Source of the DNA: Prochlorococcus sp. AG-402-I23
GTDB lineage: Bacteria; Cyanobacteriota; Cyanobacteriia; PCC-6307; Cyanobiaceae
Reading direction: 5' to 3'
NCBI GenBank assembly: GCA_003216915.1
Contig: QCIB01000015.1
Coordinates: 1-41,973, forward strand
DNA length: 41,973 bases
Part shown: one piece after another, positions 29,643 to 38,539 of the stretch
Layout: each line of letters starts with the position of its first letter
Numbering within the stretch: the first letter of the stretch is position 1
Made by a program: the position numbers and the translations under genes
The notes under the pieces: generated by a model
What the model was told of the DNA's origin: nothing
The model's input: only the letters and a program-made list of their open reading frames with translations
Databases searched by the model: none

Positions 29643-30339
29643 TAAGTGTATTAAGTAAGATCTTGTATAAATTTAAATTATTCAAGCAATGACCTTGTTG
29701 AGCTAATTTAATTAAAATTGGCTTCTTATCAAGTGTTTTATTTAAAGAATCTAAAAAGTTATTATTTGATTCCTTGTCAAGAATCAAATCATTTTCTGAT
29801 TTTATAAAAATAATTTTGCAATCTTTTCTTAAAAATACTGGAAAATCTCTATTGATGTAAAGTTGTTTTAAATCACTTAAAAGAAGAGTTTTATTTAAAC
29901 TCTCTAGACTTTTATAAAAGATATTTTTAAAACTATTATTCATATGATTTGGCATAAATGATCTATGTATAAATTCTTTCAACATATCCTTAGGTTCATC
30001 TTTTATGATTTTTGTCTCCATTCTTTTTAGAGACCTCAAAATAAAGTTTCTCTTATTACTTAAAGGAAGAAAATTATTAAAAGAATTTATAAGAACAATA
30101 TGAGTTGCTTCTTTTAAAATTTTTTTTTCCATTAAATGAAAACCAAATGAATGGCATAAAGTCATTCTGATTTCTTTTTTAGATTCGCTTTTAATCCATT
30201 TTGCTTGATAATTATTTGTCGAAAAATAGCCCCTTTCATTATCTTGCCAATGCCAATTATTTATTAAAAAATCAACTTTATAATCATCCCAGAAATATTT
30301 ATTTAGTCCCCACCCATGTTGAGTAATAACTTGTTTCAT
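29626..30339 (-). CDS. bioK: Pimeloyl-ACP methyl ester esterase, BioK-like alpha/beta hydrolase
   Basis: A 237-residue protein with a small alpha/beta-hydrolase pattern. The N-terminal QHGWGLNKYFWDDY is like the GWGM oxyanion block of BioH/BioG. A nucleophile elbow CHSFG has Ser64, an acid candidate is Asp184 in SENDLILD, and His217 is in QQGHCLN. In the biotin operon between bioF and bioC, the missing step is removal of the methyl ester from pimeloyl-ACP, which in marine picocyanobacteria is assigned to BioK, one of several non-homologous-looking esterases. The elbow has Cys62 where GxSxG enzymes have Gly. It starts with ATG overlapping the bioF stop by four bases (ATGA). Function rests on context plus triad. 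Confidence 0.85.
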   Translation of the reverse strand: MKQVITQHGWGLNKYFWDDYKVDFLINNWHWQDNERGYFSTNNYQAKWIKSESKKEIRMTLCHSFGFHLMEKKILKEATHIVLINSFNNFLPLSNKRNFILRSLKRMETKIIKDEPKDMLKEFIHRSFMPNHMNNSFKNIFYKSLESLNKTLLLSDLKQLYINRDFPVFLRKDCKIIFIKSENDLILDKESNNNFLDSLNKTLDKKPILIKLAQQGHCLNNLNLYKILLNTLNDRNG

Positions 30340-31475
30340 TTAAACTCTTTTAATACTGCAATAAAATTCTTTAGCAGATTAAAATCTAAGTTTCTTCGTA
30401 TCGTTATTCTGATTCTTGATTGACCCACTGGAACAGTTGGAGGTCTTATCGCAATTGCTAAAAACCCATTTTCTTCGAGATATTTTTGTAGATAAATCGC
30501 CTTCTCTTCTTGGCCAACAATAATTGATAAAATGTGAGAATCCCCCTGAACTGGAAAACTAACATTTTTAATAATTTCATCTTTCCATAAATTCGCAGAA
30601 GATAACAAATCATTACCCCATTCTTTATTTTCTAAAATTTTTTTTAAACCTTCTAGCGCCCCAGCAGCTAAAGATGGGGCAAGTGCTGTTGTATACCTAA
30701 ATGCACCACTTGTTTGGATAATATATTCTCCAATTTCTGAATTGGTAGCTATGAAAGCTCCACCGCTTCCAAATGCTTTTCCAAAAGTTCCAGTAATCAT
30801 AGTGATATCTGAACGACAAATAAAACTTAAACCCCTGCCTTCAGGGCCTAAGATCCCAATAGCATGAGCTTCGTCAACTAATAATTGAACACTATTTTTT
30901 TTGCAAATTTCCGTTATTTCTCTTAGCGGAGCAATTGATCCCTCCATGCTATAAAGAGATTCAACAACAACTAAAATGGAATTTTGTGTGGGGTTAGATT
31001 TAATAATTTTATCTTCTAAATCTTTTAAATTATTGTGTGAGAATCGAACCAGTTTTGCTTGAGCAGCTTTGACTCCAACCAATAAAGAGTTATGGATCAA
31101 TTTATCTGCTATTACAATACTATTTCTGTTTGCTAAAGCCTGGATAGCGGCTATATTTGCTTGAAATCCGCTTGGTAAAAGTAATACTTTCTCTTGATCA
31201 AGCCACTTGGCAAGTTCTGTTTCTAATAATTTATGTATTGGTCTTGAACCTGTAATAAACCTAGAGCTTCCTGAACCAATGCCTTCTAACAAGCTTATTT
31301 CGTAAGCAGCTTTTATTAAATCCTTGTCCCTACTTAATCCAAAATAATCATTACTACATAAGTCTATAAGTTTTTTATTTTGCGAATTTAAACTTAGAAG
31401 TTCGAATGATTTTTTACCTAAAGAAAATGTTTTTAATTTACGGATTCTATTTTTTGGAATTTTTACTTTTTTCAT
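30336..31475 (-). CDS. bioF: 8-amino-7-oxononanoate synthase
   Basis: A 379-residue PLP enzyme that condenses pimeloyl-ACP with L-alanine to KAPA. Visible are LCSNDYFGLSRD, GSGSSRFITGSRPIHKLLE, LLLPSGFQANIAAIQALA, LLVDEAHAIGILGPEGRG (PLP ring Asp and His), the PLP lysine Lys233 in TFGKAFGSGGA, and RPPTVPVGQSRIRITI near the end. First gene of the leftward bioF-bioK-bioC-bioD-bioA operon; its own promoter should lie in the 138 bases shared with the divergent helicase gene. bioB is not in the window. Secure. Confidence 0.96.
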   Translation of the reverse strand: MKKVKIPKNRIRKLKTFSLGKKSFELLSLNSQNKKLIDLCSNDYFGLSRDKDLIKAAYEISLLEGIGSGSSRFITGSRPIHKLLETELAKWLDQEKVLLLPSGFQANIAAIQALANRNSIVIADKLIHNSLLVGVKAAQAKLVRFSHNNLKDLEDKIIKSNPTQNSILVVVESLYSMEGSIAPLREITEICKKNSVQLLVDEAHAIGILGPEGRGLSFICRSDITMITGTFGKAFGSGGAFIATNSEIGEYIIQTSGAFRYTTALAPSLAAGALEGLKKILENKEWGNDLLSSANLWKDEIIKNVSFPVQGDSHILSIIVGQEEKAIYLQKYLEENGFLAIAIRPPTVPVGQSRIRITIRRNLDFNLLKNFIAVLKEFK

Positions 31476-31558
31476 TTTGGTAAAATAAATATAGTGGATT
31501 TAATTAAAAAGATTTAGATTTACTATTAAAGTTTGCAAGGTATTTTTTGTTTATTAAT

Positions 31559-31570
31559 ATCTATATAGAT
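31559..31570. promoter_or_regulatory. 12-base palindrome between bioF and the helicase gene
   Basis: ATCTATATAGAT is a perfect palindrome in the 138-base divergent spacer, 84 bases upstream of bioF and 44 bases upstream of the helicase start. Its left part TATCTATA equals the core of the alphaproteobacterial BioR box, but no BioR is expected in this organism and AT-rich DNA yields such matches easily. Confidence 0.2.
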
Positions 31571-31613
31571 CATATATTAAGAAGTTAACTCATCCTCTCT
31601 TCAATCACAATTA

Positions 31614-34340
31614 TTGCTTAATTTAGAGGAATATTTCCCCTTTCCGCTAGATGATTTCCAATTAGAAGCAATACGAGCTATTAATAGCGGAAATTCTGTT
31701 GTTTTAACAGCACCAACTGGTTCGGGTAAAACATTGATAGGTGAATTTGCTATATATAGAGGATTATCTCATGACAGCAGAGTTTTTTATACAACACCTT
31801 TAAAGGCCCTATCAAACCAAAAGTTTAGAGATTTTGCTAATCAATATGGTGAGAATAAAGTTGGTCTTTTAACTGGAGATATAAGCATAAATAGAGAAGC
31901 ACCAATCTTAGTCATGACGACTGAGATTTTTAGGAACATGCTTTATGGCGAATTTGATGAATTTGATGACCCCTTAGAAAATTTAGAATCTGTGATTCTT
32001 GATGAATGTCATTATATGAATGACCCCCAAAGAGGCACAGTTTGGGAAGAAACTATAATCCATTGCCCTACTAGGACTCAAATAATAGCTTTATCAGCAA
32101 CAATAGCCAATGCAGATCAATTACAAAATTGGATAGAAAAAGTTCATGGGCCCACAGTACTAATTAATAGTGATAAGAGACCAGTCCCACTTGATTTTAT
32201 TTTTTGTAGTGTTAAAGGTCTCCATCCACTTTTAAATAATAAGGGTAATGGAATTCATCCAAACTGTAAGATTTGGAGAGCTCCTAAAGGGCAGAAAATA
32301 AGAGGAAAAGTGGGTAGGATAATTCAACCAAAGTCTCCCTCAATTGGCTTTGTGATCTCTAAACTAGCTGAACGAAACATGTTGCCAGCTATTTATTTTA
32401 TTTTCAGTAGAAGAGGATGTGACAAGGCTATTGAGAATATAAAAGATTTAACTTTAGTAAGTTATTCAGAAGCAAGTATGATATCCCAAAAATTAGATGT
32501 TTATCTTAAAAATAATCAGGAAGCAATTAAAGATAAATCTCAATGCGAGGCATTAAAACGCGGTATTGCATCTCATCATGCTGGATTATTGCCTGCATGG
32601 AAAGAATTGGTTGAGGAATTATTTCAGCTAGGTTTAATAAAAGTTGTTTTTGCAACTGAAACTCTTGCTGCAGGAATAAATATGCCCGCAAGAACAACTG
32701 TTATTTCTTCTTTATCAAAAAGGACAGAAGATGGTCATAGATTATTATTTAGCAGCGAATTTTTGCAAATGTCAGGAAGAGCTGGAAGAAGAGGAAAAGA
32801 TACCCAGGGATATGTTGTTACATTACAAACAAGATTCGAAGGTGCCAAAGAAGCAAGTGCACTGGCTACTAGCAAACCAAATTCTTTAGAAAGTCAATTC
32901 ACTCCTAGCTATGGAATGGTACTCAATCTTTTACAAAGTTATAATTTAGAGAAGTCTAAAGAATTAATTAAAAGAAGTTTTGGTAGTTTTTTATATTTAG
33001 GTCAATCATCAGGTGAGAATATAATTCTTGAAAATTTAGATAAGGATTTAATTGAATTAAAAAAAATTACATCCAACGTTTCATGGAAAGATTTTGATGC
33101 ATACGAAAAGTTAAAAAATCGTCTTAAAGAAGAGAGAAGACTCTTGAAAATTTTAGAAAAACAAGCAGCAGAAAAATTATCCGAAGAGATAACTAATGCA
33201 CTCCCATATATTAAAGATGGAAGCTTAATTTCAATAAAGGCTCCTCAAATTAAAAGAAAAATAGTTCCAGGATTAATTTGTAAGAAAATATATGAATCCC
33301 AAAAAATTAAGAGTTTATTGTGTTTGACAATTGATAATTTATTTATTCTTATAAAACCCTCATACATAGTAAGTATTTTTAATGATATGGATGCTATTGA
33401 TGTATTAGGACTTGAAGTACCAAAGATGTATTTTTCTGGAGAGGTATTTAGGGGAGATTATATGTCGCAGAGTTATGCGGATCAAATTTTAGAAGTTTCT
33501 AAAAAAAATGATTTACAAACTCCACAATATGATTTGACAACGGAAGTTTTGGGACAACAGCAACAAATCAATAATTTAGAAAAAATAGTTACTGATCATC
33601 CCGCACATAGATTTGGAGACTCCAAGAAATTAAAGAAATATAGAAAAAGAATTATTGATGTTGAACAAGAAATAAATATTAGAAAAAAACTACTTGAGGA
33701 TAAAGAAAATCATAACTGGAGAACTTTTACCGATTTGATTAAAATTTTGAATCATTTTGGTTGTTTAAATGATTTGGAATTGACAGAAGTTGGACAAACA
33801 GTTGGTGCAATAAGAAGTGAAAATGAATTATGGATTGGTCTTGTTTTAGTTAGTGGTTATTTAGACGATTTAGATCCTCCTGAATTAGCTGCAATTATTC
33901 AGGCTATATGTGTTGATGTAAGGAGACCTAATCTTTGGTGTAATTTCAAGCCTTCTTTAAAGGTAATAGATGTTTTTAATGAATTAGATGGTTTAAGAAA
34001 ATTAGTCTCTTTTCAACAAAATAAGTTTCATATTGAAATTCCTATCTATTTAGAAACAGAGTTGACTGGAATTATTTCTGAATGGGCAAGAGGGAAAAAA
34101 TGGAAAGATTTGGTTTTTAATACTTCATTAGACGAAGGTGATGTAGTGCGGATTATTAGAAGATCAATTGATGTCCTTTCTCAAGTGCAATACTGTATTG
34201 GTGTAAGTAATAAATTAAAAAGCAAAGCAAAGCTAGCATTAAAAGCTATTAATCGTTTTCCTGTTTCTGAATCTAATGATCTTATAAAAATCTCTGAAGA
34301 TATTAATCCTGCAACAAAAAGAATTGACAATAATTCTTAA
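31614..34340 (+). CDS. Ski2/Mtr4-like superfamily 2 RNA helicase
   Basis: A 908-residue helicase. Motif I is APTGSGKT (33-40). The DExH box is DECH (130-133), unlike the usual DEVH of Ski2 enzymes. SATIAN is motif III, and FSRRGCDKA, FATETLAAGINMPARTTV and QMSGRAGRRGKDTQG are motifs IV-VI. A long helical region follows, and the last 170 residues (LTEVGQTVGAIRSENELWIGLVLVSGYLDDLDPPELAAII-type sequence) form a DSHCT-type C-terminal domain as in Mtr4/Ski2 exosome helicases. An RNA-degradation or antisense-RNA-removal role is inferred. The start is TTG at 31614, 15 codons before the conserved Q-motif-like DDFQLEAI. It ends ten bases from convergent fumC. Confidence 0.93.
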   Translation: MLNLEEYFPFPLDDFQLEAIRAINSGNSVVLTAPTGSGKTLIGEFAIYRGLSHDSRVFYTTPLKALSNQKFRDFANQYGENKVGLLTGDISINREAPILVMTTEIFRNMLYGEFDEFDDPLENLESVILDECHYMNDPQRGTVWEETIIHCPTRTQIIALSATIANADQLQNWIEKVHGPTVLINSDKRPVPLDFIFCSVKGLHPLLNNKGNGIHPNCKIWRAPKGQKIRGKVGRIIQPKSPSIGFVISKLAERNMLPAIYFIFSRRGCDKAIENIKDLTLVSYSEASMISQKLDVYLKNNQEAIKDKSQCEALKRGIASHHAGLLPAWKELVEELFQLGLIKVVFATETLAAGINMPARTTVISSLSKRTEDGHRLLFSSEFLQMSGRAGRRGKDTQGYVVTLQTRFEGAKEASALATSKPNSLESQFTPSYGMVLNLLQSYNLEKSKELIKRSFGSFLYLGQSSGENIILENLDKDLIELKKITSNVSWKDFDAYEKLKNRLKEERRLLKILEKQAAEKLSEEITNALPYIKDGSLISIKAPQIKRKIVPGLICKKIYESQKIKSLLCLTIDNLFILIKPSYIVSIFNDMDAIDVLGLEVPKMYFSGEVFRGDYMSQSYADQILEVSKKNDLQTPQYDLTTEVLGQQQQINNLEKIVTDHPAHRFGDSKKLKKYRKRIIDVEQEINIRKKLLEDKENHNWRTFTDLIKILNHFGCLNDLELTEVGQTVGAIRSENELWIGLVLVSGYLDDLDPPELAAIIQAICVDVRRPNLWCNFKPSLKVIDVFNELDGLRKLVSFQQNKFHIEIPIYLETELTGIISEWARGKKWKDLVFNTSLDEGDVVRIIRRSIDVLSQVQYCIGVSNKLKSKAKLALKAINRFPVSESNDLIKISEDINPATKRIDNNS

Positions 34341-34350
34341 ATTTTTTTAA

Positions 34351-35736
34351 TCAAATCATTGAATTGATATTCATTGCTTCATCAAATTCATCTTCGTTTA
34401 AATATCCTAATTTAAGTGTTGCCTCTTTTAAATTTAATGATTCTTTGAAGGCAAGGTTTGCAATTTCAGCTGCTTTTTCATAACCAACTTTTGGCACAAT
34501 GGCTGTAATCAACATTATTGAATTTTCTAAATTAAACTTTATTTTCTTTTGATTAGGTTCCATCCCAACAACTAATTTTATTCTGAAGTTTTCTATTACA
34601 TTTTTAAGTAATTTTAAACTTGTGAGAATATTAAATCCAATAAGAGGCTTATATTCATTCATCTGTAAAGTGCCGCTAGAATTAGCCATTGAAACTGCAT
34701 ATTCAAGACCCATTATCTGAGTGCAAACCATTGATAAGGCTTCGCATTGAGTTGGATTCACTTTACCCGGCATGATAGAACTGCCAGGTTCATTTTGAGG
34801 GATAATTAATTCATATATTCCTGATCTTGGACCAGAAGATAGAATTTTTATATCATTTGAAATTTTAAATAATGCACCTGCTAATATTTTTATCTGACTC
34901 ATTACTTGAGCTAGACGATCATGCGAGGCCATGATAGAAAAATTATTTTTTGATTTATAGAACATTAGATTAGTATCATCAGAAATTGATTTTATAGACT
35001 CTTCACAAAATCCTTTTGGACAATTAATCCCTGTACCAACTGCAGTTCCTCCCAGGGGTAAGAAATACAATTCATTCAGACTCATAATAATTGCATTCTC
35101 AGCATCTTTAAGTTGCTCTGACCATCCTGATATTTCTTGACCAAAAGTAAGGGGAACTGCATCTTGAAAATGGGTTCTTCCTATCTTTATAAGGTCTTTC
35201 CATTCTTCACTTTTTTTATCAAGGATCTTAGTAAGTTCTCTGATCGTTGGAACTAAATTTTTGATTATTTCATTAACAACAGATATTTGAATAGCAGCAG
35301 GAAAAGTGTCATTAGTTGACTGAGATTTATTTACATCATCATTCGGATGAATTGGTTTATGACTACCTAGCTCTGAATTTGTTTTTAATGCTGCAATATT
35401 TGAAATTACCTCATTAACATTCATATTTGTTTGCGTGCCACTACCTGTTTGCCAAACCTTTAAGGGAAACTGTGAATCGTGAAGCCCATCAAGTATTTCG
35501 GTACATGCCTCTACAATCAAATCTTTTTTCCTTTTATTTATTAAACCTAAATTGAAATTCGCAATTGAAGCAGCTTTTTTTATGAGGGTGAGTGAATAAA
35601 TTAACTCAATTGGAATTAATTCTTCTCCAATAGAAAAATTTATTATCGATCTTTGTGTTTGAGCACCCCACAAAGCTTCCATGGGAACCTCTATTGTTCC
35701 CATACTATCTTTCTCAATCCTAAAGTTTTTTGTCAT
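34351..35736 (-). CDS. fumC: Class II fumarate hydratase
   Basis: A 461-residue enzyme interconverting fumarate and malate. Key blocks are the N-terminal MGTIEVPMEALWGAQTQRSIINFSIG, VWQTGSGTQTNMNVNEVISNIAA, DDVNKSQSTNDTFPAAIQ, the catalytic-His GRTHFQDAVPLTFGQEISGW and the signature GSSIMPGKVNPTQCEAL, with the catalytic serine in the mobile loop. Length and motifs are those of the iron-free class II enzymes. It is preceded by purB (48-base gap), a member of the same superfamily, and transcribed leftward. ATG start at 35736. Confidence 0.96.
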   Translation of the reverse strand: MTKNFRIEKDSMGTIEVPMEALWGAQTQRSIINFSIGEELIPIELIYSLTLIKKAASIANFNLGLINKRKKDLIVEACTEILDGLHDSQFPLKVWQTGSGTQTNMNVNEVISNIAALKTNSELGSHKPIHPNDDVNKSQSTNDTFPAAIQISVVNEIIKNLVPTIRELTKILDKKSEEWKDLIKIGRTHFQDAVPLTFGQEISGWSEQLKDAENAIIMSLNELYFLPLGGTAVGTGINCPKGFCEESIKSISDDTNLMFYKSKNNFSIMASHDRLAQVMSQIKILAGALFKISNDIKILSSGPRSGIYELIIPQNEPGSSIMPGKVNPTQCEALSMVCTQIMGLEYAVSMANSSGTLQMNEYKPLIGFNILTSLKLLKNVIENFRIKLVVGMEPNQKKIKFNLENSIMLITAIVPKVGYEKAAEIANLAFKESLNLKEATLKLGYLNEDEFDEAMNINSMI

Positions 35737-35784
35737 TATTCCTCTGAAAACACTGGTTTAACTTAGATAAGGTTTTCAGTAATC

Positions 35785-37080
35785 CTAGATACCTAACTTC
35801 TCCCATATTACACTTAAATTATTGAGATGAATTGAAGGATTAAAACATTCTTCTAAGTCACTTTGATCAATAAAATCCATTATTTCATTATCTCTCTCTA
35901 TATTTTGTTTGAAATTCCCATCCTGAGTATTCCAGGCTTGATGCGCATTTTTTTGTACTAAGCTATAAGCCTTTTCTCTAGACAAGCCCTTCTCTACAAG
36001 CAAAAGTAAAACTTTCTGACTAAAGATTACACCACCATATATATTTAAATTTTTGAGCATATTTTTTGGATAAACCTCTAAATTGCTTACTATATCTTTC
36101 ATTTCCCTGAGCATAAAATGCAAACAGATTGATACGTCAGGTAACATGATACGTTCATTTGAACTATGGCTTATATCTCTTTCGTGCCAAAGTGGAACAT
36201 TTTCCAGTGCTGTTAAGACGTAACTCCGCAAAATTCTTGCTAAACCGCTTACTCTTTCACTTCGAATAGGATTTCTTTTATGAGGCATGGCAGAACTTCC
36301 TTTTTGCCCTTTTGTAAAGCCTTCCTCAACTTCTAAAACGTCAGTTCTTTGTAAATTTCTTATTTCAGTTGAAAATCTATCTAAAGAAGCGCCAACTAGT
36401 GCAATAGTTTGAACATATTCTGCATGTCTGTCTCTCGATATAACCTGCGTACTTGCTGTATCTGGCTTTAAGCCGAGTAAATCACAAGTTATTTGTTCTA
36501 CTTTGGGATTCGTATTAGCGTAAGTTCCCATTGCACCACTTATTTGTCCAATTGCTATAGATTCTTTCAGTGTTAACAATCTTTTTTTGTTTCTTATTAC
36601 TTCTGCTAACCATCCAGCAAGTTTAAAACCGAAGGAAATTGGCTCCCCATGAATTGCATGAGATCTGCCAATCATTAATGTATTTTTATGCTTCCTTGCT
36701 AATAATCTGATTTCATTTTCTAGGTTCTCAATTTCTTCTAATAATAATTCGCAAGAATCTTTTAGCTGAAGAGATAAGCCAGTATCAAGTACATCACTAC
36801 TGGTCATACCAACATGTATATATCTTCCAGAATCTCCTACAAATTCATTAACGCTTGTAAGAAATGCTATGACATCATGTTTAACTTCTTGCTCAATTTC
36901 TGTAATTCTAGATTCATCAAACTTTGCATTTGAACGTATCTCTTTCATGGCATTCTCAGGAATTTTTCCCAGAGAAAAATTTGCTTCACATGCAGCTATT
37001 TCAACCTTAAGCCAACTCTGGAATTTTGCGCTATCAGTCCAGATTTTCCCCATTTCGGGTAATGTGTAACGCTCGATCAC
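35785..37080 (-). CDS. purB: Adenylosuccinate lyase
   Basis: A 431-residue enzyme used twice in purine synthesis: SAICAR to AICAR, and adenylosuccinate to AMP. The opening MIERYTLPEMGKIWTDSAKFQSWLKVEIA is characteristic, followed by HVGMTSSDVLDTGL, IGRSHAIHGEPISFGFKLAGW with the catalytic His, and the signature GSSAMPHKRNPIRSERV. The start is GTG at 37080, with MIERYT conserved at the N-end. It lies upstream of fumC on the same strand. The 282-base spacer to its right, towards tlyA, should hold its promoter. Confidence 0.97.
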   Translation of the reverse strand: MIERYTLPEMGKIWTDSAKFQSWLKVEIAACEANFSLGKIPENAMKEIRSNAKFDESRITEIEQEVKHDVIAFLTSVNEFVGDSGRYIHVGMTSSDVLDTGLSLQLKDSCELLLEEIENLENEIRLLARKHKNTLMIGRSHAIHGEPISFGFKLAGWLAEVIRNKKRLLTLKESIAIGQISGAMGTYANTNPKVEQITCDLLGLKPDTASTQVISRDRHAEYVQTIALVGASLDRFSTEIRNLQRTDVLEVEEGFTKGQKGSSAMPHKRNPIRSERVSGLARILRSYVLTALENVPLWHERDISHSSNERIMLPDVSICLHFMLREMKDIVSNLEVYPKNMLKNLNIYGGVIFSQKVLLLLVEKGLSREKAYSLVQKNAHQAWNTQDGNFKQNIERDNEIMDFIDQSDLEECFNPSIHLNNLSVIWEKLGI

Positions 37081-37145
37081 AATTTTTATTAATTATCAAT
37101 TTAAACTTTATAACCAAAATCGAATTATTGCTCTATACCTTAAAG

Positions 37146-37223
37146 ATGTACTTGCCATTGAAGATATTTACCTGGGTATTATTTTCTTATGTAACATTTT
37201 TCTGGTTAATTAAGAAAGCTTAA
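37146..37223 (+). CDS. Possible 25-residue hydrophobic peptide, unknown
   Basis: An ATG-initiated frame of 26 codons lies in the purB-tlyA spacer. The peptide starts MYLPLKIFTWVLFSYVTFF and ends WLIKKA: one membrane span with a basic C-terminal end, in the style of the tiny single-span subunits of photosynthetic and respiratory complexes, though I cannot match it to Pet, Psa, Psb or Ndh small subunits. No ribosome binding site is evident; TATACC at 37134 could be a -10 that would leave almost no leader. The longer reading that begins inside purB is unlikely. The remaining spacer, 37224-37362, shows nothing recognisable. Confidence 0.35.
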   Translation: MYLPLKIFTWVLFSYVTFFWLIKKA

Positions 37224-37362
37224 ATATTAAAATGTTTGCATTTATTCCTTTCGTTAATAATGGGTAATTTTTTAGTTCTTATTTAAAATTGGAAGGTATT
37301 AAAGAATTTGGATCTTAATCTTGTAGAAGTTCATTATTCAGTCTTTTTTTATTGATTAATAG

Positions 37363-38175
37363 ATGATTAAAAAAAGTAGATTAGACCTTTATCTTCTGAA
37401 AAGTGGTTTATGTGAAACTCGTCAAAAAGCCCAAGGTTTAATTCTTGCGGGCAAGGTAAGAGATATTAATGGAAAAGTATGGGATAAACCTGGACAACAA
37501 GTATTAATTGGATCTGAATTTTTTATTGATTCAGAACCTATGTTTGTATCAAGGGGCGGCGAAAAATTATTGGAGGCATTTAATAAACTTGAAATTAAAG
37601 TAAAAGATAAAATATGTATTGATGCAGGAATCTCTACTGGGGGATTTACTGATTGCTTACTGCAACAAGGAGCAAAGTTAGTTTATGGGATAGATGTTGG
37701 TTATGGACAAACTGCATGGAAGATTAGAAATAACCCAAAAGTCATACTTTTTGAACGAACTAATATTCGAAATTTAAAACCTAATGATCTTTTATCTAGA
37801 AGTAATGAATTACCAAATTTTGTGGTTGCTGATTTGTCTTTTATTTCATTAAAGTTAGTTTTTAAGTCTATTTGTAATTTATTAGAAGGTGATTGTATTG
37901 AGGGAATATTTTTAATTAAACCCCAATTTGAGGTAGGTAAAGATAAAGTCAGTAAAGGCGGTGTTGTTCGCAATCCTAAATTCCATACTGAGGCTATAGA
38001 GTCTGTTATTTATGCTGCTAAGAATTTCCAATGGAATATAAAGAATTTGATAGCTTCTCCTCTAGTAGGTCCTGCTGGAAATCATGAATATTTAGCTTGG
38101 ATGACCTTAGGAAGTCAATCAAATACAAGGATTAATAGTGAATATATACAAAATTTAGTAAAAGAAACTCTTTGA
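37363..38175 (+). CDS. tlyA: TlyA-family rRNA (cytidine-2'-O)-methyltransferase
   Basis: A 270-residue protein. An N-terminal S4 RNA-binding domain (about 6-65: RLDLYLLKSGLCETRQKAQGLILAGKV) is joined to an FtsJ-type Rossmann methyltransferase with SAM motif DAGISTGGFTD (87-97). IDVGYGQ and the central FVVADLSFISLKL and FLIKPQFEVGK follow, giving the K-D-K-type catalytic set. TlyA enzymes methylate 16S and 23S rRNA cytidines; the older name hemolysin A is misleading. It converges on glnB with one base between stops. The ATG at 37363 starts three codons before the S4 domain. Confidence 0.92.
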   Translation: MIKKSRLDLYLLKSGLCETRQKAQGLILAGKVRDINGKVWDKPGQQVLIGSEFFIDSEPMFVSRGGEKLLEAFNKLEIKVKDKICIDAGISTGGFTDCLLQQGAKLVYGIDVGYGQTAWKIRNNPKVILFERTNIRNLKPNDLLSRSNELPNFVVADLSFISLKLVFKSICNLLEGDCIEGIFLIKPQFEVGKDKVSKGGVVRNPKFHTEAIESVIYAAKNFQWNIKNLIASPLVGPAGNHEYLAWMTLGSQSNTRINSEYIQNLVKETL

Positions 38176-38176
38176 A

Positions 38177-38539
<363 letters not shown>

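Noticed and set aside
37026..37223. 65-codon plus-strand frame that begins inside purB
   Set aside because: Its first part is antisense to the conserved purB N-terminus; only the last 25 codons, from the ATG at 37146, lie in free sequence and are listed as a weak candidate.
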